Source of the DNA: Gerris lacustris
Taxonomy: Eukaryota > Arthropoda > Insecta > Hemiptera > Gerridae
DNA length: 64,000 nucleotides
Direction of reading: 5' to 3'
Assembly (NCBI GenBank): GCA_951217055.1
Contig: OX578282.1
Span: 17,299,877 to 17,363,876, forward strand
Made by a program: the position numbers and the translations under genes. Under the pieces are notes generated by a model. That model saw only the letters and a program-made list of their open reading frames with translations, was not told the origin of the DNA and did not search any database. The first letter of the stretch is position 1, and each line of letters opens with the position of its first letter. This document shows, piece after piece, positions 34,502 to 45,816 of the stretch.

Positions 34502-36179
34502 AAATGAAAATTTAAACTTTCCGTAGTATGAATACAACCTAAAACTTAAAAATAAAGATAATAATTTTTAGAGCGGGCTTTTTGCATCTTGACCATTATC
34601 AATGCCTATACAATTTACAAAAATATGTAAGGAATCAAGATGTATTGCATTTCGGCCGTGAAAATCCAAAAATATATTTATACTCCTTAACCACTGAGAG
34701 AACACACTAATATTTAAATACTCTAGACTCCTAAATACAATAAGAAAAAGATCCCGTGTCGTTACTGGTTACTTAAATTCTTCCAAATGCAAGCGAGCTC
34801 CATTCAGACGTATAGACTTCATTAAACCCTCTTGCATATTGACTAATCACGTTCGATCTTTCACGAGTCATTTCTCATTCGTCTCACATATCTAAAAAAA
34901 GAGTTGAATGGCCTCTAACTTAACTTAAATAAGTTTAAAAGAAAAAAACAAACTTGCATACGAAATCATTAAATAAAGAGACATCATAAAAATATAAACA
35001 GCTGAATAATAATTTCGACATTGAAAAATATAAAAAAAGTCATTTAACGTTACAAAAGAAGAATAAAAAAAAAAAAAAAAATTAGTTAAACAAAGAAAAG
35101 ATACGAAGAGAGGAGTAAGTTGAGCATGACACTGTTCAATCTATGAGAACGTGCCGAGAGAAGAAATATCTTTAGGTTTAGTTTAAGAATTAATTCAAAC
35201 AGATTAGTCTAGAGAGAGTGTTGGCAGGATTTTTAAAAGAATAAAAAATAATAGTCGATGGGTAAAGACGGGGGGAAGGTGATGAATGACTAAATCCAGA
35301 TATAGCGAGGCGAAAGACTAGGCAAAGACCCTGACTCTGACTACTATTAGATTCCCTAACTGTAGTCAAGAAATACACCTCACTCTATGACTATTTCCTC
35401 TCTTACTCACTAGACTAAACTGTCTAGACTCACAGATATAAAAACAAGAAAAACTGGAGAAACCGTCGTAAATTAAAAATTCAACACTCTACCCATATGC
35501 CCGGAAATAAAGTGAATATTGAGATACTTCTAAAATGTTTTTATATACACATAACACCTGTTTCAATATCAACATTCAAACAAAGAGGTGACAAAAAGTT
35601 TTTAAACTTGACTTTATTATAGAGAACATTTGTTTTCTAAAATGACCTTCTTGACCTTAAAACCGAGTCCCTTTTCATAAATTTAACATTCCTGCTCCTC
35701 TTGAAAAGGGATAAAACTGTCTCACCCTTGTAGAAAATGCATCTAAATTTTCAGGGTAAACAGGTGGACGACACTAATGTTATCTAGGGAGCAAAATAAT
35801 GGCCAACAGACTCTCTTATAAATACTTGTTAATCACATAGAGGGCTTATTTTTAACAACTAACGAGCTAGATCAACACAAAGAGGAAAGAACATAACTTT
35901 TTTCGTTACAAAAGGGAAATATAAATTAATTTAACATGTCTTTTTAAGTCAAATTAAGGAGGTCCGATTAGGTCATTAATTTATTTTATTAAATTAACGT
36001 GACCAAATCAATGTATGCGTTATATAAGCCCTAATAAATAAATAATAATACATCATTCACAAGTTTTAAGGCATCGTTAAATAGAAAATTCAGCTTTTTT
36101 TGCTACCGAGGATTTGTAGATAGTACTCATACTCAAAAGATCGACATTAATTATTTTGTGGTTAAAAAGAAGAAAATAG
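34502..36179. other. AT-rich spacer, no gene seen
   Basis: About 1.7 kb without a convincing frame, repeat end or RNA. The minus-strand 62-codon frame near 35190-35378 is Ser-rich and unrecognised. Confidence 0.5.
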
Positions 36180-37016
36180 ACAATCAATTAGTGTGGCAAA
36201 TAGTTTCCTTGCGTTCTATTTCGTATACATAAATGATTTTATGATATTACAACCAGTAATTAATGAAATATTTATTTGGCTTTGGCTGAACTGAAGGAGA
36301 TGAAAAGGTCTAGAATCGCTTGGCGGCACAACTTTGCTTCATTTATACACTTGAAAGATAATATTCCTTTGTCAAACAGTATAATTGTATGATTTAAACA
36401 ATTGAGAAATTATATATGTATGATTTGTTCATAGGAGAGTTGATATCCCTTTGTCAAAAAATACGATGGAGTGAGGCCCCGCCATTTATTCTATAGACCG
36501 CCTCATTTTCTTCAGTTTTACCTTTTATTTAATTTTCCCCCGTTTTTGAAATCTGGTACAATTAATTTGATTATTTACATGAATTAAAGTATTAATTTAG
36601 CAAATTTTAAGTAACCAGGACGGTTGAAATTAATCTGGGGCTATCTGAGGATACTTTCTACAAAACATCAAATTTTCACAAAAATCAAATGAGTAATTTT
36701 AAAGATATAGATGTGAATAAATGTATGTTTGTGGGCATGTAAAACAAATGGGCACAGAAGGTTGTAACTTATATGGGACCATCAATGGGCTAATTATGAC
36801 CTACCATCAAAATTTTATGAAAATAAAACGAATAATATTTAAGATATGATGGTTTGCAAAAATTGGGCGAAAAACAGACAGACACGAAACTAAAAACGTC
36901 TGAAACGGATTTTTGTCTTGGAATTTTTGAAATCGGAGACATTGAAAATGTTCGTTCTTAAGAATTAACACATAGCTTCCGTTAAACTCTAGCTTTGGTA
37001 AACTCGGAAGCAAAAT
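36180..37016 (-). repeat. Family A, inverted, with internal insertion
   Basis: Starts CAATTAGTGTGGCAAATAG and ends CTCGGAAGCAAAATC. About 200 bp of unrelated sequence (36290-36500, with CTTGGCGGCACAACTTTG) sits where other copies have none. Confidence 0.7.
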
Positions 37017-37140
37017 CAAATCAATTTTGACAGATTATAAAAAGGGGGGAAATTTAAATACTAGGTTGTAAAAGCATGAAATCATTAAAGTATACAAAAT
37101 AGGACGCGAGGAAGCTATGTGCCACACTAATTGGCAGATT
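37017..37140 (+). repeat. Family A 3' end, opposite orientation to its neighbour
   Basis: TTTTGACAGATTATAAAAAG through GCCACACTAATTGGCAGATT. It abuts the preceding inverted copy, forming a head-to-tail inversion junction. Confidence 0.7.
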
Positions 37141-37959
37141 ATTTTAAGGAGAGAACCACCTACAGCCGATATTATATTTGTGGTGTTGCACTATATAAAT
37201 ATTTACATTATCAAGTTATTATTTTATTTTATTTATTAATTTATTTTTCGTTTTACCTATCAGACATCTTTAGTAAAGTAATAAAAATTTAGATAAATTC
37301 CTACTTAATCAGTCCAAGTAAAAAGTTAAGCTAAAGGATCCGTCCGTGACAATCTGGCAAAATTATACAAAAAATAAAATAAAATAAGAATGTTGAACAT
37401 GGTAGCGATTTATTAGACAACCTCTAAAAAAATCTACAATGTCAGCAGGAAGTTATTGAAATACTGGACATGATTGAGATTAGACAGAGGAGGAATAGTT
37501 TAGAAAACGAACATAAGTGGCGCCATGATTGCCCGGGCGCCAGTACCTTTGTGTGAATGGGACTGGAACGGAGGCAGTCAGTTAACTCGACATTTACAGA
37601 CGACATCTCAGTATTTCCGTTGCCTTAAACTACGCCTCCAGTCACTAGATCTAACCTCGCCACATTATTTTCTAACATCAATTCAAAATATTTACGTCAT
37701 AAGAAGGTAACAGAACACGCGAGGAAACACAACATATTTTTCTCAAATTTCATACATTCAAACTTCCTGTTATTTAGCAATGATCAGAATACAAGGACTA
37801 TATCATTATCATGTAACATAACTTGGGAGGCATAACGGTAAAAGGTCAACAACTTTTAAGAAGACACTAGTTATTTCATCTAGAAAATGAATTTGAACCT
37901 AATAGGAAATTCATTAAATTAAAATATATTTATGACATTTCTTCTTTGCAATAACCTAT
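37141..37959. other. Spacer, no supported gene
   Basis: Contains a short GGCGCC/GGCGCC palindrome (37520-37542). The 61-codon plus frame beginning at the nearby ATG is not recognisable. Confidence 0.45.
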
Positions 37960-38100
37960 TTTTTCAGCCAAATCAGATTTGTTTTTATCAATATTTCGAA
38001 AACTAGATTTTTTTCGAACAAAACGAGTGTTTTTTAAATGAACTACAAAATAGAATGTTTTAATCAAATCGTCCGGACCGTTTTTGAAAAATAAATACAA
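37960..38100 (-). repeat. Family B internal fragment
   Basis: ATATTTCGAAAACTAGATTT and GAACTACAAAATAGAATG match the middle of family B at 52200-52310 in the same orientation as that copy. Confidence 0.6.
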
Positions 38101-38212
38101 AGTTTATAACCTGTCATTTACACAACTTTTTTATATAAATAAAATATGAGGTAAGACGGTGTTGACATTTTTTCCACTTACTTAGAACCACATATAAAAA
38201 CATTAAAGCCGT

Positions 38213-38378
38213 GTCCAGAACTGCCAAATCGAACAGAGGAAACGAGCCGAGCATTGGTCTCAGCGCATGCTCAGTCTGAGATGCGCAGGCGCACTTTAGA
38301 CTAAGCAACTGGGCATGTGCAGAGACCAATGCTGGGCTCGTTTCCTCTGTTCGGTTCGGCAGTCTGGACGAGACTTAA
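38213..38378. mobile_element. Palindromic MITE flanked by TTAA
   Basis: Arms of about 48 bp differ at only a few positions: GTGTCCAGAACTGCC...GAGCATTGGTCTC at the left against GAGACCAATGCTGGG...GGCAGTCTGGAC at the right. The centre has GCGCATGCTCAGT-type palindromes. TTAA lies at both outer edges (38213-38216 and 38375-38378), suggesting a piggyBac-like or similar target. It lies about 0.8 kb upstream of the terpene synthase start. Confidence 0.8.
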
Positions 38379-38559
38379 ATCATGGATATATTTTTGGACA
38401 TTGAATCTAGTGCATGTTTATAGCAACCTATACACCTCCCACTCTAAATACGGTTGCCATGGTGCAGGACTATGTGCAGGTTAGTTTGGACAAAACATAC
38501 AAATTTCTTAAATATCGGATATAGGTGTTAAATGTTGCTCATATCATATGGAAACGAAA

Positions 38560-38745
38560 CCAATTATATGCCCCCCAACATCGGGCTAATTATGACCTAC
38601 ATCCAAATGTTATTAAAATCGGTCGAGTAGATTTTTAAGATAATATGTTGTTTCGCGAAAATGTTGCACGAAACCAACAATGTTCTCTGGTGTCTAAAAC
38701 GTATTTCTGCGTTGGAATTTTAGAATTCGGAGACAAAAAAAAATC
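38560..38745 (-). repeat. Family A internal fragment
   Basis: CCAACATCGGGCTAATTATG through GAATTCGGAGACA corresponds to the middle of family A, inverted. It is the nearest repeat upstream of the terpene synthase promoter. Confidence 0.65.
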
Positions 38746-39090
38746 GTTGAATTTTAGTATCACTTTTTATTCATATAAAAGCAGCTTTTTGTAAAATTAA
38801 AGTTACAGCTCGTTTGTGAAATTAATTGTAACATCTATAAGTGCTCCACCATTAAAAATAATAAGAATTTAAAAAAACGAAAACAATAGAAAACTGGTTT
38901 TCTATTGCATTTCTTTTACAAATTGTTGTATACACTTAGTAGAGAGTGACCTTGTTTAAAATGACTTACATATGTAATTTTATCGAAGTCATGCATATTT
39001 ATGAGTTCAATTATTTGATTGCTGTGGGAATTTATAGTTCAGTTTACTTTTAGATTTTGGATGCGCAACATTCGAAATACTTATCAGTTA

Positions 39091-39100
39091 TATATAAAAG
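39091..39100 (+). promoter_or_regulatory. TATA box of the terpene synthase gene
   Basis: TATATAAAAG, a near-consensus TATA element, lies 99 bp upstream of the ATG at 39199. Transcription would start around 39120-39125 (CTTCTACAC), giving a leader of about 75 nt without any upstream ATG. TCAGTT, an arthropod-type initiator word, occurs at 39084-39089 but upstream of the TATA element. Confidence 0.6.
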
Positions 39101-39198
39101 TTTAAAGAAATTACTCTTCTACACGATAAATATTAGCTTATTAATTTTAAGTTTTTGTGTTTTTTTTAAACATATCTTTGAAAGCATCAGAAGAACAG

Positions 39199-40086
39199 AT
39201 GGCAGAAGCTAGAAATATGTGGAAGACAATGCGTTTAAATGTTTCGGGTTTAGAAGGGAATTTCAGCTGCGCACCTTACGTGGGAGAGGCGATTCGTCAA
39301 TCGAGAGATATCTGCAAGAAATTCGACGTGCCTTTTAAAAGTGAATTTATCGTTTTATGCGGACTGGTTTATGCACATCTACCTGAAAAAGAATTTTACG
39401 TAGCTTGTTACGTTCAGATGCTTACCGGGTTTTTTGATGATTTTTTTGACGATACGAGAAAAGATGTCAAAGATGAATTTGGGCTTCTCCATGAGTTGAT
39501 GAAATGTTTAGAGTCTGGTGTTTTGGAACACACGGACTCTAAAATCACTGCGATGACTCTCGACATAATTTATAGAATAGAGAATCAATGCTTGAGAGAT
39601 TTCGTTATCTATGGAATCACTGATTATCTAAAAACTGCGTCATCAAAGAACCGCATAAAAAAAATTATGAATCCTGATGAATACGTCAAAGTAAAACTCT
39701 TAGATATAGGTTGCCCTCATAGTTTGGCGCTGGCCTTCTTAGACAAAAAGCATTTTGAACCTTATATACAAATCCTGGATTCAGAATTCGGTCAGATCGC
39801 GAAGGATCTCGGCAGCACTAACGTGATGCTTATAAAAGACGTCGTATCACTGAAAATGGACAAAAGGAAAGGTTCGAAATACAACATTATATTTTCTCTT
39901 ATGAAGTACTAAAATATAAACGAACAACAGGCCATCCGACAAGCCTTAGAACTGGCAAAAGACGCTTACGATCAATTGACAAATTTGACGACATCTGATG
40001 AATTAAGACACGAAGTAATTCAGAGACTCGTCCAGATCTGTCGAGGATATAATTTCTGGGGTTTAACCTCTCCAAGGTATTATTAA
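39199..40086 (+). pseudogene. Class I terpene synthase, trichodiene-synthase-like, split by one in-frame stop
   Basis: Class I terpene synthases ionise a prenyl diphosphate (C10-C20) with three Mg ions and cyclise it. The frame spans 295 codons. LTGFFDDFFDD holds the aspartate-rich motif (D80, D81, D84). EYVKVKLLDIG (161-171) is the region of the diphosphate-sensor Arg, here Lys. IKDVVSLKMD (212-221), followed by GSKYNI, is an NSE-type motif with Lys213 for the usual Asn/Asp and Asp221 for Glu. FWGLTSPRYY (286-295) is the C-terminal RY motif. Codon 238 is TAA (39910-39912). The next 57 codons continue in the same frame with homologous text (NINEQQAIRQALELAKDAYD), then a true TAA at 40084. No intron is apparent. 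ATG 39199 is the first Met after an upstream in-frame stop at 39148. The whole is more GC-rich than its flanks. The best family match by layout is trichodiene-synthase-like cyclases (fungal TRI5 type, with relatives reported in some animals). It is either a young pseudogene, a null allele or a base-call error. The family call is firm; the product is unknown. Confidence 0.85.
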
Positions 40087-40299
40087 GAACAAAAATTTAT
40101 AAAAGTAATTTCCTTGGGTTACGGTAAAATAGAAGTTAATATGAATCTTTATTTTAGAAAGTAAAAATATGATAATGACTACATTTACCTATTATTGTTC
40201 AAGGATTTGGTAATGACACGCCCAGATAAGAAATTACACCTAATTTTCTTTTTCTTTTAAAATTGCCATTATCAATTGTATTATTTAAAATGAGTTAAT

Positions 40300-40305
40300 A
40301 ATAAA
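40300..40305 (+). promoter_or_regulatory. Polyadenylation signal AATAAA
   Basis: A canonical AATAAA hexamer 214 bp past the final stop of the terpene synthase, in an A-rich context. It is the first one on this strand after the gene and a plausible 3' end signal. Confidence 0.5.
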
Positions 40306-40621
40306 AAAAATATGTTATTTTAATTGAATTTTCCATTTTTCTGTTTTTCAACACCTATGTCAAATAATATCCTGAGTTTGTTAATCTGTCAGTCAATAAC
40401 GAACCTGATCTCCGTTAGTACTTTACTCTCATCAGTAGAATTTAATATTGTGATGCTTAACCTGAAATGATGTAAAATTTGAACGTACAGAGTGATTTGG
40501 GAAAGGAAATGTTTCAGTTTGTGAGGGACAGAAAATAAAGAGAGAGGGGATAGACAAACAACATAATTTACTTGCGTACTGGATGGATTTGATCTATTGC
40601 AACTTACTCGAACAGGGAACG

Positions 40622-40896
40622 ACTTGGATAAACCTATGATGTCACAACAGTTTACGCGAGACAAGTCTGACTTAAGACTTGGATAAACCTATGATGTCAC
40701 AACAGTTTACGCGAGACAAGTCTGACTTAAGACTTGGATAAACCTATGATGTCACAACAGTTTACGCGAGACAAGTCTGACTTAAGACTTGGATAAACCT
40801 ATGATGTCACAACAGTTTACGCGAGACAAGTCTGACTTAAGACTTGGATAAACCTATGATGTCACAACAGTTTACGCGAGACAAGTCTGACTTAAT
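40622..40896 (+). repeat. 55-bp tandem array, five perfect units
   Basis: The unit starts ACTTGGATAAACCTATGATG and continues TCACAACAGTTTACGCGAGA and CAAGTCTGACTTAAG. Five units follow one another without visible mismatch until the last three bases. This implies very recent expansion. It lies about 0.5 kb downstream of the terpene synthase. Confidence 0.95.
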
Positions 40897-41625
40897 TGGG
40901 ACAGAATATATAACATAATATATACAACATATATATACATAATAAATGCGGATTAAGCCATTATAAATACACATTTCTTCAGCGATTTACATTTTTTTGC
41001 ATATTATTTATGTCTTCATTTTCTGATTAAAATTCACAAGTTTGGCTATATATTTTTTTTATGGCTAATATTTAATGATAGTGTTCGCAAACAGGAGGAC
41101 ACTCCAATATAATTTAACCAGTATAATTATTATGCAAATAATAATCTAAACTAACAAAAAAATTAAGGTACTAAAAAATTATAGTTACTAATATTGACTA
41201 AAGTAAATCATTTTTTAATGGGTAAAAATGTTATAAATTTATTTGAAAAAGGCCCAGTTTGCATATGAATTATTCCACAGATTGTTCATTTTTAATGTAA
41301 ATTCGAGATAACATATATTTTTAACATATATTTACACGTTAAATGCTTCGCTGGACAGTGCCTGTAGTTCCATCTAAATTCCTAAACGAATATAACGACT
41401 CATTTATCGGAATAGCTATAATAAAGTTAAGTTATCGGTTTGAAATGAGATATGATAAAAATGTTAGCATAAATTAGAAAATTAGCAAGATTAATCTGCT
41501 TGATAAATTTATTAAAGTTGTTATCTTAACTAGAGAGTGCATCTTTATTTCTCAGCAAAACAAATTTGAATGATGAGCCTCGGACTCTATGAGGCCTTTA
41601 TGCACATAATTTATAGTGGCTATCA
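40897..41625. other. AT-rich spacer, no gene seen
   Basis: No supported feature. Confidence 0.5.
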
Positions 41626-41626
41626 A

Positions 41627-42050
41627 ATTAGGGTTGCCAAATTTCTGAAAGTCAAAGCCGGGACACTTTTTCGGAGAGTAGTCCCCTCTCCCCGATTACC
41701 AGCTCCCCCCCCCCCCCAAAAAAAAAAAAAATTGTCTGTCATTCAACACTTTGCGAACCAACATATCTTAAAAATAACCCAAAACTGTTTAATGGTTTTA
41801 CTAAAATGTACATTATTTCTACAACCGTCCGTGCACATCAACAAAACAATATTGGAAGATTTAAAAGAAAAGATGGAAAAATTAAATTAATTATAAAATA
41901 ATAGGTCGTAAAAGCAAAACATCATTAAAGTACACACACCACGGGACCAAAACAAAATGTTTCCCCAATGTCTGGAACGGATTTCTGTCTTAGGATGTTT
42001 GAATTGGGAAATATAACAAACGTTCGTTCTTCAGAACGCGATCACAATGC
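41627..42050. repeat. Mixed repeat debris with C13-A13 tract and family A pieces
   Basis: Begins with GGGTTGCCAAATTTCTGAAA, an end type seen in some hAT-like repeats. C13 (41705-41717) is directly followed by a run of A. Family A pieces follow in both orientations (AACCAACATATCTTAAAAA; then CGGATTTCTGTCTTAGGAT and CGTTCGTTCTTCAGAACG). Confidence 0.55.
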
Positions 42051-42060
42051 CATCGTGGCA

Positions 42061-42391
42061 CTTTTTTACTTTAGCACCCCCCTTGGTTCTAAACAATAGT
42101 CGGCCCTACAAAAGTCTGAAAGGTTTGTGTGTTTGTTTCCCCAAGACATTGAGACTCCTGGGGCAGTTTTATCTTTAATATTCCTTAGTCTTAATAGTTG
42201 ATTAGACTAGGGGATATGATCACAATTACATACACAAGAGTGATATTCCTTAGTCCCAAGCTACATTGGGATAAATATCCCTTCGTCTTAATAGAAATCT
42301 AGACTAAGGAATTATACTACTCTGTATAAGTTCCTTTGTCTAAATAACTATTAACTCAAATAGATATAGGGAGGTGCTAAAGTAAAAAAGT
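42061..42391. mobile_element. MITE family D, copy 1
   Basis: CTTTTTTACTTTAGCACC at the left and GGTGCTAAAGTAAAAAAG at the right are perfect 18-bp inverted ends. The interior contains CCCTTCGTCTTAATAG and CTAAGGAATTATAC, shared with the interior of family C. C and D therefore look like related elements with different termini. Confidence 0.75.
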
Positions 42392-43290
42392 ATCGCTATC
42401 GTTACCTTCTCTAAGCTCGGAAGCAATATATATAATATCTCTTATGTATAAACCTATTATTAATAATATGATATCCTATCTTTACTCATATAATTTTGCT
42501 TCCTAAAAGTAAAACTACGCATCTATCAATAGTTTTATATCATAAATCATCAGAGTATGCGGTTTTTATTGCAAAAAAAAAATTATTAATTATCAATATC
42601 TTCATTGAAAGTCAGTCAGATACAGGACTATATCAAATACCAAACATACTAGAGTTTTCTGTACTAGATGATCACTAATTTATCAGAGATAAACTGCATT
42701 TAACTTTAACCACTTACAACAAATGGTTGCACCACAAATCTGACTCTATACCAGTTAATATATAGTATCTAAAGAAAAGATTAAAGTAAGGTATATATAA
42801 GGGATATAAAGTATATAAGTTTATAAAGACTACCGTATGCAGCATATAAGATAAGTATTGAGAATTGGTTTAAAGTTTTCTAAGCTAAGGTTAATCTAGG
42901 GTAAGGTGGCTTTTCCTGGCTTTAAGCATTATTCCTAAAGGAAGACATCAAGTAAAGAGCTCATCTCACCCCTTTTCCTCCAGGGCCCTATTAACTTCAG
43001 GAATCCCAGCCTCCGGCTTGGAAATCATCCTCCTCATTTAACTTCTCCTTTAACCACGACTTACTCCCAGAAGAAACTCATAGACAGACTCAGATAACAT
43101 ATAACACTCGAGCGAGGAAAACCAGGACCGCCTTCAACCAGATATGACAAGCTATAGGTTAGATAATTATAGCTCATTTTAAATTGAGACAAACAATTTA
43201 TACTAGTACTGTAGGCAAAAGAATTTATATATTAGATGAGTTAGGCAAGGTAACAGGTGACCTTTTTAAAAAGTCAAAAGACCTGTAAAA
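42392..43290. other. Spacer, no supported gene
   Basis: A family A end stub (CTAAGCTCGGAAGCAATAT) lies at 42411-42429. A GC-richer 120-bp patch (42970-43090) has no recognisable frame. Confidence 0.45.
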
Positions 43291-43291
43291 A

Positions 43292-43740
43292 AATAGTCTG
43301 CCAAATTAGTGTGGAACATAGCTAACTCAGAGTGAGCGCAGACGGTTGAAATGAATCTGGGGTGAACTGCGGGCTACTTTGACAAACCATCAAAACTTCA
43401 TAAAAATCAGATGAGTACTTTTGAAGGTATACTCGTATAAGTGTAAATAAATGTATGTCTGTGTGCATGTGCGGAAGAGAAACAAATAGGTGCAGAAGAT
43501 TAAAATGTCTATGGGGCCAACAATAGGCTAATTTTGGCCAGCCATCCAAATTTCATGTTCAAACAATGTTGGTTCGCAAAAATTAAGCGAAAGACAGACC
43601 GACAGACACGGAACCAAAAATGTTCTCAATGAATGATGTCTGAAATGGATTTCTGTCTAGGAATTTCTGAAAAGAGGAGACATTAAACATTTTCAATCGA
43701 TCACATGACTTCTATTACCTTCGGTAAGCTTGGAAGCAAA
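43292..43740 (-). repeat. Family A, inverted, near complete
   Basis: AGTCTGCCAAATTAGTGTGG at the left and TACCTTCGGTAAGCTTGGAA at the right. It lacks the block following the first end in other copies. The 75-codon minus-strand frame is repeat-derived. Confidence 0.75.
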
Positions 43741-43787
43741 ATCTAATTTTAAATTAACTTATTAAACTTATTCTTTAATTGGAACTT

Positions 43788-44207
43788 ATTTACTTCAGCA
43801 ACATTCTTGGTTCTAAATAATAGTCTGCCCTAGAAAAGTCTCAAAGATTTGTGTGTTTGTCTCCCCAAGAAATTGAGACTCCTGGGGGCAGTTTTATTAC
43901 AGCTATTTTTTTACATCGAGTCTTATCACGTGCAAGACTAAATCTTATACAAGAAACTGTAGGACAATGAGTTCTACAGTCTTCTTAGAGTCTATTTAAT
44001 ACTTAATTAGACCAAGGGATATAATCACATTTATATACACAAGTGTGATTGTGATTATGTATATTGTCCCAAGGTACATTGAACTAAATATTCTTTTGTC
44101 TTAATAGTAATTTAGACCAAGGAATATAAACTACTCTGTATATGTTTCTTTGTCAAAATAACGACAAAGAAAAAGGGATTTAGGGGGTGCTTAAGTAAAA
44201 AAAGTAC
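43788..44207. mobile_element. MITE family D, copy 2
   Basis: TTTACTTCAGCAACATTCTT at the left and GGGTGCTTAAGTAAAAAAAG at the right, with the same interior blocks as copy 1 (TTGTGTGTTTGTCTCCCCAA; ATTGAGACTCCTGGGG). Confidence 0.65.
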
Positions 44208-45815
44208 CCTTTAATTACCATATAATGATAAATGCTATTTTTCCTGCATATGCAATAGTTAAAATTGTTTTTGTTCTTTTTGTATCTCATTTTTAAAGCA
44301 TATACATCAAAATAAAATTTAAAAACTCATGCTATTCTGATATCCTTTTCTGGTAAGGATATAAACATTTGGAATGATAACAAACGTGAATAACAAAATA
44401 AAAATTTTAGTTAGGAATTGACGCAATTAAAATGTCTACATACTCTACAGCTATGATCATTTATAATAAAAACTCCAACAATCAACTCTTGTTTCGATTA
44501 CTAGAGGTGAGGTAAGTGTTACAATAATAGCATCGATTTAATACAGCGTGTTCTTTTGTCTTGAAGACTCAAAGCTATTTAAAGGTTCGTCCAAAGTAAA
44601 AAAACTTTTTTTTCTCTTTAAGTGTCATTAAAAGTGATAATAACTTCATTTCAAATATTGATTGATCTCAAGTCCATAACTATTTATAAAGAAACGTAAT
44701 TTTTCTTTATGATTATAGTTATATTATTCCTACCAAGAAATTAAGTCATCAGCAATCAAGAAAAATGTAGTTACTCTATTATTTAAGAGTCTAGATAATT
44801 TATTACCAAGTCAAATAATAACTTAAAACATCAAACTCAATTATTATAATTTAATGCATAGGAATGGTTTTAAAAAAAGGGTAAGGTAATATCATCAACG
44901 ACCCATCAGGGTCGAACTACAAAACTAGAAGCTACTTTATAGTAAAGACTATTCATTCAGTAGAAAAAATTGTGAAGGTAGGAAATAAGAAAATTTAATA
45001 AAGAATCACAACAAAAAAAAAGGGGTTAATGGAAAGGTTCTTAGGTAAGGTTTAAACTTCAAAATGGAAAATAAAACAAAAAGTAGGAAGAACATACCAA
45101 AAAAGGTTATTTTTTTCTATCTTCTTGATGGGGTAAGAAGCCAAATACCAAAACTAGAAGCCACTTTATTAAACTCGGAGATGGTTAAAAGAGAAGGAGA
45201 GGAAGATGGGATTCTATGAATTATTGCCGGCAATACAGGAAATATTCAAGCAAGGTAAGAGGGTTTAAGAGAAGGGAAATTTAGGCAGGAGAAGAAGATC
45301 TCTTAATGGCATAAGGTTAGGTAAAGATGGCAGAGGTATGAAGAAGAATGATGGTAAGGGCAGGTAAGAAGTAAAAGCGCGGGGGCGGGAAAAAGAGAAG
45401 AAAAAAAAACCGCCAACAGTTCAGTTCAGTCCCGTAGAATTCCTCTGATTTAAAATGATTGAGGGCTGTAAAAAACAGACGAGTGGAGGGGGAAAAAGAG
45501 AAAAGAATATAAAAACCGCTTCTTCAACAACTTCAAATTTAAAGATCCAAATGGAAACCCTCTATTTCTGGGTTCCTTCCTTACTCCCTCCTAACTAAAC
45601 AAATTAAGTTTTTTGAAAAAAAGAAACCTGCTGACTAGCGTAAGATTCAATTTTCAAGAAAAACAGGTAAAAGTCGATGAAAGGATATTTCAGGGTTGCA
45701 ATACGAGGTATATAATTTTTCAAAATAAACGACAAAGAAATAATAACATTACTTATTAGCAAAATTTAATGATCAATCAGAATTAACGAAAATTATATTG
45801 ATATCAAACAAATAC
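44208..45815. other. Spacer with a short direct duplication and purine-rich tract
   Basis: AAAACTAGAAGC-ACTTTAT occurs at 44922 and 45150 with similar upstream text, a diverged local duplication. 45180-45500 is strongly purine-rich (GAAGAAGATC, GGGGGCGGGAAAAAGAG). No gene was recognised. Confidence 0.45.
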
Positions 45816-45816
45816 T

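Noticed and set aside
39157..39198. 14-codon N-terminal extension of the terpene synthase
   Set aside because: Starts at GTG; ATG 39199 is the first Met and follows an upstream stop and a TATA-driven leader.
39905..39929. 25-nt GT...AG segment that would remove the internal stop as an intron
   Set aside because: Too short for a normal animal intron, and its removal shifts the frame to an early stop; reading straight through keeps family homology.
43322..43549. 75-codon minus-strand frame, similar in text to frames in other repeats
   Set aside because: Lies in family A; similarity reflects the DNA repeat, and frames differ or break between copies.
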